Shown in pieces: positions 24,901 to 36,584 of a stretch of DNA of 64,000 bases (position 1 is the stretch's first letter; each line of letters begins with the position of its first letter). The stretch is from Heliocidaris tuberculata (Eukaryota > Echinodermata > Echinoidea > Camarodonta > Echinometridae). The stretch covers positions 25,601,793 to 25,665,792 of the forward strand of contig CM046837.1 in the NCBI GenBank assembly GCA_025618425.1, written 5' to 3'. The translations under genes were made by a program, and so were the position numbers. Under the pieces are notes generated by a model. The model was not told the origin of the DNA. It saw only the letters and a program-made list of their open reading frames with translations, and made no database searches.

Positions 24901-27900
24901 TCTTGAAAACTTAATTTTTTTAAAGTGCTGTATACTTGTTAGAGGAGCATGGAAATGCAGGTCCCCCACCTTACTGGTATGTTGAATTAGACAGTGACTA
25001 TGGGATGGATAATGAAGTACATCAAGTTATTATGAATTATAGAGTATTTGCATTTAATGTATACTGCATCAAGGTCATTAAATGATTCATTGACTTTATC
25101 ACAATGACTTCTCCTTTCAAAAATACTATTCAAAGAGGCGAAACAATTCTACAGACAAATTATTCAACCTTCATGATGTCAAAAAGCATGAGATCCTGCG
25201 GGGATATGAACTTCAAAGAACTGGTATTTAACAGAACATGAAAGGACAGTTCCCGAGGGAAAATTTTCTCCTTGGCTACCCTCTGCGAATGCCGGAATGA
25301 GGACGACCATGTAGAGAAGAGAAGGGGGATAAGAACTAAATTCATGGCGGCTGAGGCATCATTCTACTCCTTTCACGCGAATAATTCAACTTGATTGGAG
25401 AGCAAGTGACCACAGTGATATGTAGAACCCGGTGTTTATGCGTGGAGCAGAAGAAAACGAGAGGTCCTTATAAGTCGGTGTAATCTCCTGGGAAAATCCA
25501 GCAGTTGTACGATACAGCGTCATTATGTATAACGATCTAACGTCACGGAGAATACGAAAGGAATAGTTTAACATCTACTATAGATAACAAAAACAAGCTT
25601 TGAAGTATTTATTGATTCTATAAGACACTTAATTTGACCCTACACCATTCCATGAAATATTGGAATAAACAAGAGAAAAACTTCATAAATTCCTGATCTT
25701 TTTACTAACCATTTTACGAGAAACCATTATACGAGCAAATGAGTGTTTTTTTTTTTTTTTTTTAATTCTACGGTCTTGATATGATGGCAATACATATGCA
25801 CCTAAAGTATTCTTTATATACCTACTGTAATGAATTAAATGAAATAAGAAAAAATCTTTGACGGTTGGAGAAACACACAAAGGGACCCACATCCTCGATC
25901 CTTGACAATATTTCTACATGGCCAGAGAGCTAGACCGTAATCTTAGCCGGTGTTTACATTGCATTAATATCTATGGCAGTCAAGCGATGCTAATCCGAGA
26001 GCACGTGTGGATGTCCAGTGGGGGAAGGAGGCACCGTGGAACCCCCATTTCGCTCTCTTTCATTGCTCAGATGACTGCTTCCGAGCGAGAATGATTTGAT
26101 TTAGAGTCGTTTGGAAAGAGCTAGAAAGGAGTCCACCCGAACGAATTGAAGGATTGGAGGCGTGTGTGGGAAAAGCGATGTCGGCTGATGATGAAGGTGT
26201 GTACATCGCGCTATTCTAGCTTTTTAATCGCCGGCTTACATGGTGTTACCGTCTGTTGGTTGAAACACTCTAAAGAAGTGGGTCGTGTAATGTATCCAAT
26301 CATCGTAACATGGAATGGATGACTGGGAAAAGGACCTGGTTATCCAGCATGTAATAGTGGAAAGGAGCCGAAGTTGTGTGCAGAGGGCTGCGTCAGAGTT
26401 TTCAGGGGGACAGAGCTTAAAAAAGATATTCTGGCAAGAAGTAAAAAAACAAAAAGCACAAAAGAACAAAAAAATAATAAATTAATATTTAGGTTGTCTA
26501 TGGAGGTGTTGGCAAAATCACAGGGCAATTGTCCCTTGACTCCCCCATAAAGCCATAAGGTTGTGCCTCTTGGGCCAAGATATTTCAGGTTGTTATACTA
26601 TGGCGGTTCTGACTTTATCATAAACTCATTTAATATTGGTTCTGCAGTATCATTTTTTTTCTTGCAACAGCATGATTTTAAGTTAATAAATATCAAAACG
26701 GAAAACGTCATGATTTTACAATAGGAGTTATTATATTGTTAAAATGCATAAAATTTCTTCAATAACAGCATTAAACTGACCCAAATGGTATACAACAAAT
26801 TTGGGAGAGACTATATTGGTTATGGTTGCACTATCACGCCCCACGCTTTTCTATTTATGGAAAACGAACACAATTCTTTTTAAACTATGACTATTCACAA
26901 AGTCAGCCTTGCTATTTAATGAATTAAACTTTAGTAGATCTACTCTGCATAACGAGCCCCAAATTCTGTTTTATACCTTATTCCGTTGTTGATTTATAGA
27001 TTACAGCCAGTCGGTGGGTATCTTTAGTTGTTCATGCAAGAAGATGTATATGGTCCATTTCAGGTTGCCTGATAATGAATATTCTTTCGTAGTGGAATAT
27101 TCATGACCATGATTACAAAAATGATTATTTGTTGTGACTGTAGCAAGTTTAATGCTAGGTTTTTTTACAAGCATTTGTCAGATGGATCAAGGTATAACGA
27201 AAAAAATGCGAATATTATTTCATAAAGTTTAATGATCATTGTGCTTGAAAACTTTTTGATAATGTACATTTCTAAAATATGAAGTAAGCTTTGAATGTAC
27301 GTTTGACACATTGAAAAATATATGTACTGGAATAGAAAAATAATTATAAAATTATCTAGGGATATTATGCTTTTCTTCTCTTTTTCCCTACAACTATCAG
27401 CAGGGGTTGCCAATAGGCCTTACTATTTTGAAACACACCCCAAATATTTTTGCAATTACATATTCCACGCTAGACCTGTTAGAGAGAGGGAAAACAAAGA
27501 GAAAGTGAGAGAGAGAGGAGATATATCAACTTCTATGTTTTTAATTCAAAGATTAAAACGGTATTATGGTCACGTTGACTGCATTTCCCCTACCATGCCT
27601 ACATTAACTTCCTTAGTAGGATTCATTTGAAACTTTATAGGGAAATCCACAAATATATCCCAATGTACTTACTTCTACCCCAAGAATCTTATAGTAACGC
27701 ACTATTGCGTTGCCATGTTACACTACCGTGCTTTAGTATTCAGATTTAAGGTTGAATGCACGAGTTGTTGTTATGTCAGTGAGTAAAAAGATATGAATAA
27801 GTTCTGAATACAAATTTTGTGAATGTGTCTAAAGGCGTGCACATTTACTTTTTTTAAATTCTAATGAATATGCATTACAGTAGAAGCGGAATATAACATC

Positions 27901-29294
27901 TGCATTCTGACTACTGAAATACAATAACCGCGGTAACACTTAACAGGTCAATTTAAAGCTGGTCATTATGCAAACGTTTATAAATACGAATGCGTTACGA
28001 AAATCGTACCATTAACTTAAAAAGACAGGGTATACTATACGTGTATCATTTAAAGGCTATAGTGCTTTGTAATGCCGAACATCTTTATAGTTTATATTCT
28101 ACTTTTGCATCTTTGATTAATTTCTTAACATAATATTTTTCCTTAAAATGTTAACTCACTATTACAGGAATGAATTAGGGACCCTGTAAAATAGATGTAT
28201 ATACTTTTAAGAAGCTAGGCCCAACACTCATTAACATTTCTAAATAATAATTTTGTTGTCGTTCACATAAAGTCTGTTTTCACCTTTGCACTAGCAAAAA
28301 TATGTCAACGGTAATTCGTATTGATGGCCGAAGACCGAATCATCATAAATCACCTAGAAGAATGTGGAAGATGTTTAGATTATTAAACAATGGAAGGAGG
28401 TATGGACTCTAAAGCACTCATATATAGGCCAATAGCTATGTGGGGCTGTGGGGGATATTCATTTTTGCTTTGTGGAGAAAATACACATATTGATACAATG
28501 TCCAATGACTTGATTGAGGGTCTTTTAAAATATACTCTGCTGCAAATTTGGGGTTTTCAAGATAACAATGATATATTTCAATGCTTATTTTCATGTTCCT
28601 GAAGTATCATCTACCTTGGAACAATCCTTGCAAATCCGCACATTTAATGCTGTGGAAAGTCCACCGAGTACATATGCGTGGGTTATAAGCTTATGCCAGA
28701 TAACCCTGTACATGTATTGAGTGATTTGGGGGTGATATTCATCGCGTCATAATGTTCGCGATTCAGTTGTAAGGTGTAAGAAATAAAATATATGAAGTAT
28801 ATGAAGTGTAAATTGTCGTTTCCTATGAGGAAATTTTTGTTAAGGTTTACGTTGTGTTTTTTTATAGGCATATTAAATTGCGCGTTGATAAAGTTAGCCA
28901 TAAAAAATACATCGAAATTATATCCGGATTATAGGCCCACTATAAAATTTCATCTACACTGTACACAAAATTGGTTTAATGTAGCTTTATATTGAATGAA
29001 GTATATAAGAAAAGGGTTGAAAATGAATAATCAAATACACTAAGTTTTTTTAAATTCACAATATCTTTGATAATTGTACATTCCGTAGAATATCCATATT
29101 TCCATATTAAATTTAATAATTAAAATGGCGGAGGAATATTCCCCAGCAAAAGCGATTTATAAAAACAAAGCGGCTAAGGGTAGTGAATACGCAGAGATGC
29201 TACTGACTACCTTCCTAAAAATAACAGCACCCAAAGTGTTTATTTAGGTTTGATTTATGATTTCCTTCGTCACGTTTTGATTTCGTATAATTAC
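21991..29294. other. No gene seen; intronic DNA next to the receptor's first exon
   Basis: Contains a GA run at 22042-22066, a G run at 23105-23115, a T run at 25746-25763 and AT-rich sequence. ORFs of 60-118 codons on both strands show no domain pattern. I saw no inverted-repeat element here as clear as those elsewhere in the window. Confidence 0.4.
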
Positions 29295-29529
29295 CTGCGG
29301 TGCAGTTGAGACATGCGGGTAAAACGAAGTCAGTAATGCAACGACTGCAGTTGAAGGGCTCCGAATGGTGGGGTAACACCGGGAGAAACGTGGTCAATGT
29401 CTCGCCACTGCCCGTGATGTAGTCGGGTGCTGTCGCCTCAGTGAAGTTGATGGAAGTTGTGTGAGCGATAATTGTTGACATTACTACAAAAACAAACGTC
29501 AGGATCCGCGCCATGTGTACCGTATCCAT
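29295..29529 (-). CDS. Cys-loop receptor, first coding exon (signal peptide)
   Basis: The ATG at 29529 has a good context (A at -3, G at +4) and an in-frame TGA upstream. It opens 78 codons: MDTVHMAR, a hydrophobic core ILTFVFVVMSTII, then a small-residue cleavage region. The mature part is Thr/Ser-rich with potential N-glycosylation sites (NFT, NCS, NCT) and four cysteines in NCSRCITDFVLPACLNC. The exon ends GCAG/GTAATT with one base of the next codon, in phase with the exon at 1-82. A secretory signal followed by the first ligand-binding-domain helix is the normal layout of a Cys-loop subunit; the four-cysteine stretch before that helix is unusual. If the join is wrong, this is simply the start of an unidentified secreted or membrane protein. 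Confidence 0.65.
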
Positions 29530-30060
29530 GATAAAACGTTTCCCGGAGAAGCCAGTGAATCAATTTTCCACTGTCATCGACAAATTTGCATTTCTGTCCA
29601 TATGTACACTGCTCACATAGGCTTCAATGACGTGAACTTGAAGTTAATAGGAAATAAATTGAGGCGGTAATGGGGGATAAAAGTCACCGTACAGCCCTGA
29701 TTAAACGTCCTCGGCGCTGTATACCGTGTGCTTTTTATGGTCTACTGTGAGCAAACTTTTTGCACCTGAAAATCGCGCCAATATGCCGAGAGGTGTGCGT
29801 GTGGCCCGCACGTACGCACCATGTGCCGAGCGATTAGCACGGGTCGTGCTTTCATATGTGCGTGTGGGTGACTTGTGTACGTGTTTGTATGTGAGAATAT
29901 TGGCGTAGAAGAATGCCCTTTGGTTGTCAGGAGGCGTGGCGTGAAAAGCGGGTAATTTACCAGCTACGGGAGAAGTGTGACACATAGACTGTCGCATTTT
30001 TCGCGCTCCGTGACGCATTAGAATCACCGACGTCTGGAAATCACACAGGCCACATCAGAA
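29530..30060. promoter_or_regulatory. Upstream region of the receptor gene
   Basis: Sequence directly upstream of the start codon on the minus strand. It is relatively CG-containing at 29770-30010 compared with its surroundings. No TATA box or defined factor site is claimed, and the transcription start cannot be placed. Confidence 0.25.
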
Positions 30061-30538
30061 GTGCATTTGTGGGAGTGAATGTTACCATATGCTACAAGCC
30101 AAAGCTGGGTGCATGTCATTCATCTAATCAGTCTGATGATTATTTTATCCTCGAGGAAATATCTAAAATGCTGAATGTTCATCCGTTCTTATTAATATTT
30201 TATGCATATAATGTATACGGTTTAGCCTTCGCATTCAATTTTGATGAATCTAACTTTAAAGCTACGAGAAGCATCGGTACATCATTTTAAAATTGTTAGT
30301 TTCAATAATATGAAATGTCATATCGCTTAATGAGTATGACGTATTTATGCCTATTGAATTAACTGGATTAGCCTTGTCATGATTTCAACACCTTTCATCT
30401 GTGTTGGCTAATCAAGATTTATATACTGTGTCTTTCCAATGTTAACTGAATGATTATTGACATAAAAATTCACTGATTTTTTTTTTTTTTTTTTTTTTTT
30501 TGGCAAGAAATAAAACCCATGGAAATCACAGAATGGAG

Positions 30539-30835
30539 AGGTGTCGTGGTCAAGTGGACACGTCGCCGGACTTTGGATCACATGGCTCCGGTTCGAGTCC
30601 TGCCGCGGCACAATGTAATTTGGCAAGACATTAATCTACATTTGCCACTCTCCACGGGGTTAGTAAGTGGGTACCTGGTATGAATTTTTTCCTTGACTGC
30701 TTTTAGCGCCTTAGGGCAGCTTTGCTAAAGCCAGGGTAATAATAGTACTTTGTTGGAGCCTTGAGCACCCCCTGCATGGGATGGATAATTATGTGCGCAA
30801 TATAAAATTTAGTTATTTCTATTATTATTGTATGA
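30539..30835 (+). mobile_element. tRNA-derived SINE, well preserved
   Basis: The head at 30541-30612 folds like a tRNA. The ends GTGTCG and CGGCAC pair, the A box is TGGTCAAGTGG, the B box is GGTTCGAGTCC, and the anticodon-arm segment GGACTTTGGATC would place TTG in the loop, like tRNA-Gln. The body has CACGGGGTTAGTAAGTGGGT, ACCTGGTATGAA, CTTTGCTAAAGCCAGGGTAA and ends GCGCAATATAAAATTT before a TTATT-rich tail. It was copied by LINE machinery; the partner LINE is not known. Confidence 0.8.
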
Positions 30836-31697
30836 ATTTATAGGTAAAAAGTTGTCGAAAAGTTCTAGATCTATACCCCTGTATGTAGGGGTAGTAAAAT
30901 TATGATTTGTCAGTTATCGAAGACATGATTTTGTAAAGCAAACCTATCCTTACTGGCCATAAGTATTTCATCATACACACAAAAAGAAAATACGCAGTAG
31001 ATCACTTTTTTAGGTTTTAATTCATCTTTTTTCCACGATTATCCAATTCATAGTCAGTTTTTTTATGATGAACATTATGGAATTTACTTTTAAAAACATC
31101 TTTTCAAACATTTCTAATATTCTGTTGGATAAATTTGTCTTCTCTGGGTATGTTTTGTTGTTGTCGTTGTTGTTGTTTTTTGTGCCCACTTCTCGGTAGC
31201 TTATCGCCATCGACCATATGCATACCCTGTAACCAGTTTGGAGGCAAATATTAAACATTATCATGATTTGGGTCACTGAAAAACTCTAGGTCTCAACATG
31301 CTGAAGATGGCGATACGTAATTCCTTTGCTAGTTTCTCAGCACCGTTGTCTTAGGCAGGACTGTGTATGATGATCTACTGACCTTAGAACAGAGACAGGG
31401 CAAGCTCTACCTTTCTTTTATACACGAATATTCGCCATTATTCAATGGTTATGCACAAAAAAAAAAACATTATACAGACAGGCCTATTAGTCACACAGGC
31501 ATCAATGTCGCAAAACATATGAGCACTGAATGTGTATGTATACGTATCGACACAGGGGAAATCCTTTAAAACTAATTTTTACATGTTAATCCTTCTTTTT
31601 TCACCTAATTTGATATTGTTTTTTGCATTTTTTGTTGTATTCGATAGGCAATATAATAACTGCATTACTTTGGTTTCATATAATTTCAGTTAGGCTT

Positions 31698-31728
31698 CCA
31701 TCTCCCTCTCTCTCTCTCTCTCTCTTTC
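31698..31728. repeat. (TC)n microsatellite
   Basis: CT dinucleotide run in otherwise unremarkable AT-rich DNA (30840-31990) without a gene. Confidence 0.8.
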
Positions 31729-31995
31729 TCCGTTTATATCCTTACATTTCTAAATGTCTCTATTTCTCTCGCATCAAATTAAGGTTAAACTCTGTCATTC
31801 AACCCACTTGCATTACGATGCCCTAAGCAAGGAAACCGTTGATGTAATTAACCGGCCCTCCTTATATGTTTCATGAATAAAATCAAGTTAACTTCATTTT
31901 CCACACGAGGGATATGATTCATTCGGTATTTAAAACAACTTTTAGTATACCTATTTTCTTTCGGTATCTTATACATGTATATCTATATAGACATG

Positions 31996-32465
31996 GTAAC
32001 CCTCAAAGATAAAGTTGAGTTCAGGTCATACGTTTACATTGTGAAAGATTTTTTTTGCTAAGCAATTCAAAGGTTGGTCATGTCCAGGGGCCGTGGAGCG
32101 TTTTTGAAAGTTGGGGGCTAATCTGATTTCACTCATTAATGACAGTTTTCGAACTTTTTGTCCGAGATTTTATGAAATGTGTCTACTCATAAAAGTGCCC
32201 CCCCCCCGAGGCCCCCCGGTTCCGCGGCCTATGATGTCTTCATGAGAACTGATGTATACTGTGAGGTTAGAAATCATCAAAATGATAGGGATGGCCATAT
32301 GGGCCTGCAAAAATATGAGGCATGAATGCTCGGTCTGAACACTTCAGCTTGTTCTCGTCATGTTTCGATATGAGGGCATTAGAAGAGCAATCCTTTTCAG
32401 GGGAATTTCTACTATGATGTTCTTCTAAACTGACAGAAATTGAATGGGAAAGCTCACAATTAATA
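31996..32465 (+). mobile_element. MITE family M1 (copy 3), interrupted by another element
   Basis: Begins TCAAAGATAAAGTTGAGTTC, and after the insertion at 32085-32231 continues with GTATACTGTGAGG, CTTTTCAGGGG, and GGGAAAGCTCACAATTAAT. The right terminus is lost. The interruption shows that M1 was resident before the G-rich element jumped in. Confidence 0.7.
32085..32231 (+). mobile_element. Short element with AGGGGCCGTGG ... CCGCGGCCT ends, nested in M1
   Basis: The left end AGGGGCCGTGGAGCGTTTTT and right end GGTTCCGCGGCC bracket 147 bases absent from the other M1 copies. ATGTC stands on both sides, a likely target duplication. A second copy lies reversed at 52276-52468. Both have a poly-C/G tract inside. 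No coding content. Confidence 0.65.
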
Positions 32466-32499
32466 TTTTGGAAAGGCTTTGGCAAAAAATCGGATACTA

Positions 32500-33550
32500 T
32501 TTGTCCGCCATAGTTCAAATTTTTACTAATTTTTTTTCATATGATTTGGGAAAAATATATGATATCAACCTAAACTACGTGGGATTTATTTTTAACACTT
32601 GGATTTCCCTTTAAAAGAAGTATCAGTGCAAGAGAAGAATATTACTTATTTCAAAAAGTGTTTGTGTTCTCGCTTTTGTATATTTCTCACACACGATCAC
32701 CATTCCCTGAGGGCACTAGTTTTTCCGAAGGTTGGTAATTCCGAAATAGGTATAGGACGAATCTTCGAAATTACGAATCTTTGGAGTAGCGAAGCTTCAA
32801 AAATATGGACCTTCAGATCCACGAACCTTTGAAATTACGAAACTTCGGTAAAACGACATGAAAACCAATCCCCAGGGGCGGTCTCGTGCTGTATAGTTAT
32901 ATCCCTTCACGCTTATACGGATCCGCCTACCGCCTGTGTCTACGTTGTGTAAATCTACAAGACAGGACTGGTCTTTCCAGAGGAATTGTTTCATTCTGTT
33001 AGAAGCTAGTCTACAAGTTGGAAGGGGAAAAAAGACTCCATGCCAGACCTTTCTGGTTTTCAGGGCCATGTGCGATTTTCTGACAAGCAAAATTAGAGTT
33101 ATTGAGTGTAAAAATAGGTCCTATTCCCGCAAAATAGAAATGTTACAAGCAGAAAAAAGGAAAAGGAAAGAAGGGAAGAAAGGTCATCAGATATTTTGGG
33201 TGTTGACTTATACAAATAAATCTCTGACAGGCAAAAAACAACAACAAAAACCAGGAGTCCGGACCCCTGTGATTCCCCATCCACCCCTGTGTATTGTAAA
33301 AATGCTTTTCGCAGCTAAGATTGTACTCAAAGCGTCAAGGTGAGATATCCAGTTAAACAGCCATCGAGAAGTAGTAATAATGAATAAAACACTATGGAGT
33401 TAGTGTCCAAGTACGATTCAGTTAGCTCCGTATACTTGCAGAATAGTCTGGGAGTCTGTCCCGAAATAGTCACTCCATTTTACATATGAGATTTAACCCC
33501 TTAAAGTTACTTAGACCATCCACGTCATTCACAAAAAGCTTGTCAGCTCT
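32500..33550. other. No gene seen
   Basis: The ORF at 32936-33343 (135 codons) is lysine-rich at the end and has no recognisable domain. Around 32730-32850 there is a degenerate repeat of CGAAxCTTCGxAAxTACGAA type. Confidence 0.4.
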
Positions 33551-33624
33551 ATCAAAGCCGCTGGGTTTGGCCCCCAGAGCCCACCAAAAGTCCGGTCGAT
33601 TTCAACCCATCCAACATATGCGCC

Positions 33625-33875
33625 AAACTTTTTCAGAAGGAAGGTGTATGACTATTCATTACCAAAACACAAAAACTGACAAAATTATTCGTCGGGATGG
33701 GTTGTTAGACCACCCCTAAAAATTGGGGAAAATTTTTCCCCTTAAGGCTCGTGGACCAAATTTTGTCAGAAGGAAGAGGTATGGATGTACATTACAAAAA
33801 TATAAAGACTGACAAAAATTTCCATATGGAAGGGGTGTATAAACACGCCCCTGAAAAAAAAACCCACCAAAGTGC
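33625..33875 (+). repeat. Diverged tandem duplication, ~133-bp unit
   Basis: AAACTTTTTCAGAAGGAAG at 33625 recurs as AAATTTTGTCAGAAGGAAG at 33758. Each is followed by GTATGxxTxTxCATTAC, CAAAAACTGACAAAA and a CACCCCT/CGCCCCT block. Two units are recognisable. Confidence 0.6.
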
Positions 33876-33950
33876 CCTTAAACTAAGCTTTGCTGCCCAA
33901 AATGCTCTTTTTTTTTGCTGCTTTTTTTTGCATTGATCAACTTTGAAAAG

Positions 33951-34028
33951 AATGATGTTGTGATCGACGTGGGCTGCGGTCCCGGGAAGCTGTGCAAGTA
34001 TTTAGCTCTTCTCGTTAAATCGGTCATT
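33951..34028 (+). CDS. Orphan exon of an S-adenosylmethionine-dependent methyltransferase
   Basis: The frame reads NDVVIDVGCGPGKLCKYLA and then LLVKSVIG. VxDVGCGPG is motif I of class I (Rossmann-fold) methyltransferases, the loop that binds S-adenosylmethionine. Upstream is a T-rich tract ending GAAAAG, usable as an acceptor; downstream ATTG/GTGCGT is a possible donor. No other methyltransferase exon is visible nearby and the surroundings are repeats. It may be an exon of a gene with distant partners on the plus strand, or a fragment carried by a duplication. The substrate cannot be inferred. Confidence 0.45.
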
Positions 34029-34121
34029 GGTGCGTTAGTCTTGGATTAATAATGTAATTGACCAATCCGTTAAAAATTCAAAATATGAGTTACAACCAAT
34101 TTTATGTGTAGGCCTACGTGT

Positions 34122-34437
34122 TCAAAAGAAGGTTGAGTTCTGGAACAGATGAAAAAAAAAGTCTAAGATTTTCTCATTCTCTTTAGGTCGGTTAAGAACG
34201 TTTAATGATAGTACAAATGTCCCCTCAAAAGAATCGCTCTTCAAATGCACCCATTAGGGTGAAATGGCTTTAATTTTTACCCAAACATTCAAGCCACATG
34301 TATGTGCAGTCCCAAATATCCATTATTGTGTGCAGTACATGTGATTTTCATAAAGACTGAGTCATTTTCCTATCATTTTTAAGGCAGTATCTTTCACAAT
34401 GTAATTGCATGATCAGAACTCAACTCTATCTTTAAGA
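34122..34437 (-). mobile_element. MITE family M1 (copy 4, reversed)
   Basis: Reads in reverse relative to copies 1-3: GAAGGTTGAGTTCTGGAACA at the left, then AAATGTCCCCTCAAAAGAAT, CACATGTATGTGCAGTCCC, and at the right CTCAACTCTATCTTTAA. Somewhat shorter than the 407-bp copy 6. Confidence 0.7.
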
Positions 34438-34564
34438 GAAAATACATATTTCACTCCGACCATTTTTACTTACAAATGTGTCCACGCACATAATGTCATA
34501 AGGGTTATATTGTTATTCGGAGAATAACTTTGATTTTTTTGTTGTATTTTTTAAGAAAAACACA

Positions 34565-34727
34565 CACGTTGACAATCAAATATGGCAAACACGATTTATT
34601 TACATGTACAGTAAAAGAGCAATGAAGATAAATATGACTTGCTCAAGGACATAAGTGCCGTGTCGGAGATCGAATCCATGACCATCGCATCCCCAGTCAA
34701 GTGGGTGAACAACTCCACTGAAACACC
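34565..34727 (-). mobile_element. tRNA-derived SINE, second copy
   Basis: On the minus strand a tRNA-like head starts GGTGTTTCAGTGGAGTTG, with B box GGATTCGATCTCC, and ends in ACACGGCAC. It is followed by CCTTGAGCAAG and GCTCTTTTACTGTACATGTA, matching the copy at 3585-3760. A different MITE (34729-34887) abuts its head. Confidence 0.6.
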
Positions 34728-34728
34728 T

Positions 34729-34887
34729 GGGCCCCGTTGCATAAAACTTACCATTAACGGTGACTTTGCCATCAATGGTAACTCCCATGAAAACCTTGAT
34801 TTTGATTGGCTTTTGAGTGATGTTACCATGGTAGTTACCATTAATAGCAGAGTTACCATTAATGGTAAGTTTTATGCAACGGGGCCC
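34729..34887. mobile_element. 159-bp MITE with GGGCCCCGTTGCATAAAAC termini
   Basis: The left end GGGCCCCGTTGCATAAAACT and its exact inverse at 34868-34887 continue into TTACCATTAA on both sides, and ATGGTAACTxxCAT motifs occur inside. Such a structure folds into a near-complete hairpin. No ORF of its own. I recall GGGCCCCGTT-ended elements as frequent in echinoderm genomes. Confidence 0.8.
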
Positions 34888-35189
34888 TGTGCTTAATGAT
34901 GACAATGTTAATATTGATTATTCTTCAGTTGCATTGATTTCTCTTATATTATAATTTAAACCTAATTCAAAATGTCCTCAGAAGTACAAATCAATAGATT
35001 GTGCATTTATTATAGATAATATTATATCGAAAATCAAAATAGTATCATGCAGTATGTCCTCAAGCTTGTCCTCAAGCTTGTCGTCAAAACTCGCGGACTT
35101 TCAGAAGCCAAGTGATTCTTCACACAGTTTCTGGCTGTCTATTAGCTGCCTTGAGATCACTGGAGCGAAATTACATCCAGCATCCCTTT

Positions 35190-35335
35190 TCAGTGATGAA
35201 TTGTTTTCTGTAAAGATGGATTGTTTCGCCTTTTTCGGGCAAAATGTGTTTCAATGTCAATAATACGAGCATTATCCCATTTTGTGTTAAGTCCAGCATT
35301 GAGGGCGTGCCCTGCACTGAAAAAAAATACTTGTA
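35190..35335 (-). mobile_element. Penelope-type retroelement remnant (GIY-YIG endonuclease end)
   Basis: The minus-strand frame after a FFFS stretch reads AGHALNAGLNTKWDNARI and IDIETHFARKRRNNPSLQK. The H-x(n)-G-x-x-x-x-WDNAxII-x-x-E-x-x-x-x-RR pattern is that of the C-terminal GIY-YIG endonuclease of Penelope-like elements. Only this part is present; no reverse transcriptase frame precedes it. The minus strand also has a plausible acceptor TTTTTTTTCAG directly upstream, so an exonised fragment is a less likely alternative. Confidence 0.5.
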
Positions 35336-35489
35336 AAATTACCAGAGTTCTGGGTCGACCGGTAGTCAACACAAATCTAGTTATCACACACACAGACACA
35401 CAGACAAAAACGCATACACATGCATCTGATAATAACTTACTGTATCTTCCATCGGTACATTATGCAAGCAATGTGTTTTTCATTTGCGT

Positions 35490-35645
35490 TTGATATATTT
35501 TGACATTTGCGGTAAAAATGGAAATTTTTAGATTTTATAGGCGACATGTTTTTACATTTGTCGGTGAAATGTTTTACATTTGAAGCTATTTTTACACTTG
35601 TGGTTGACATGTTATGGCATTTGTGGTCATTTTGATATTTTGTGG
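35490..35645. repeat. Degenerate minisatellite of GACATTTGTGGT type
   Basis: TGACATTTGCGGT, GACATGTTTTTACATTTGTC, GAAATGTTTTACATTTG and GACATGTTATGGCATTTGTG follow each other at about 25-35 base spacing. A T-rich tract (35665-35697) follows. Confidence 0.55.
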
Positions 35646-36584
35646 GCTCCACAGGGCCTTACTTCTTTTTTTTTTTTTCTTTCTTTTTTTTTTTCTTGCT
35701 GTTGTTGCCATTTCTTCAAATTACGTGTATATCAACAAAGGTTTTTATAAGCGCGTTCCATCTTTTTCAACTGTTTATCATCTCTTTTGCCAATGTGACA
35801 ATTGAAGTCATGATTATAATATACCGAGTATATTTTATTTATACCACTTGGGAATAAATGATTGTATACTTCCTTGAGAAGTGTGAGAGATATTGAAAGA
35901 GGGCGAGAGGATTATTTAAAATGCAAGGAGAGTATTATGTATGAGAAGGTGGTGGAATAAAGGTTGGTGTGGGCGAATGTGTGGCTGTGAGAGTGGGAGA
36001 GAAAGAGAGGGTATAAGCAAGGCCTAGTACCTGCTTGGTATAAGAAGACAATAAAAAATGAGGTTAAATTGATTTCTAATGTTCAACTGGATTTTAAAGG
36101 TAGTGTGCATTGATTAGCCCTCAGACACTTTTAGTCAGATTTCTTGGATCTATATTGATAAATAGCAAAATACAAGCATCACAGAGATGCTGTGAAGATT
36201 TCATCTCCTAAAGTGTGACATTAAACAATTGAGAAGCAAAATAAAAAACAAAAAAAAAAACAATTTAGATGACGGGTCAGGATATAAACTCCCAACAACG
36301 CCAACTTGCATGCACTGACTATACACCATACACGCTTTTAATACCTATGAGGATTGTGTGGATACTACACACAGTGACACTCATGCTATCTCCATGCGAA
36401 GCCCTGAGATTATTGTGGGGGAGCCGTCGAGGTGGAAAGGTCCAAGCGCAGGGCAGTATATTGCGTGACCTTAGGTATATTTACAGTAAAATGCACCGGA
36501 AATCATTGATGGAATACCAAATGATCTCGTACAAACATCTTTTTGATATGAGGAAAACCACGTGAGACTTTACTGAAAAGGCAT

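Larger units (their letters stand above)
83..29294 (-). other. Long first intron of the Cys-loop receptor gene
   Basis: The donor GTAATT at 29294 and the acceptor at 83-84 have compatible phases (one base plus two). The implied intron is about 29.2 kb. I saw no further convincing exon on either strand inside it, though a small exon could be missed. It contains simple repeats, SINE and MITE copies, a LINE 3' fragment and a large 33-bp satellite, each listed separately. Confidence 0.45.

Noticed and set aside
32936..33343. 135-codon plus-strand ORF with basic C-terminus
   Set aside because: No recognisable fold or motif, and lysine-rich part comes from A/G-rich low complexity.
36269..36565. 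98-codon plus-strand ORF
   Set aside because: No signal peptide, domain or splice context; left as chance.
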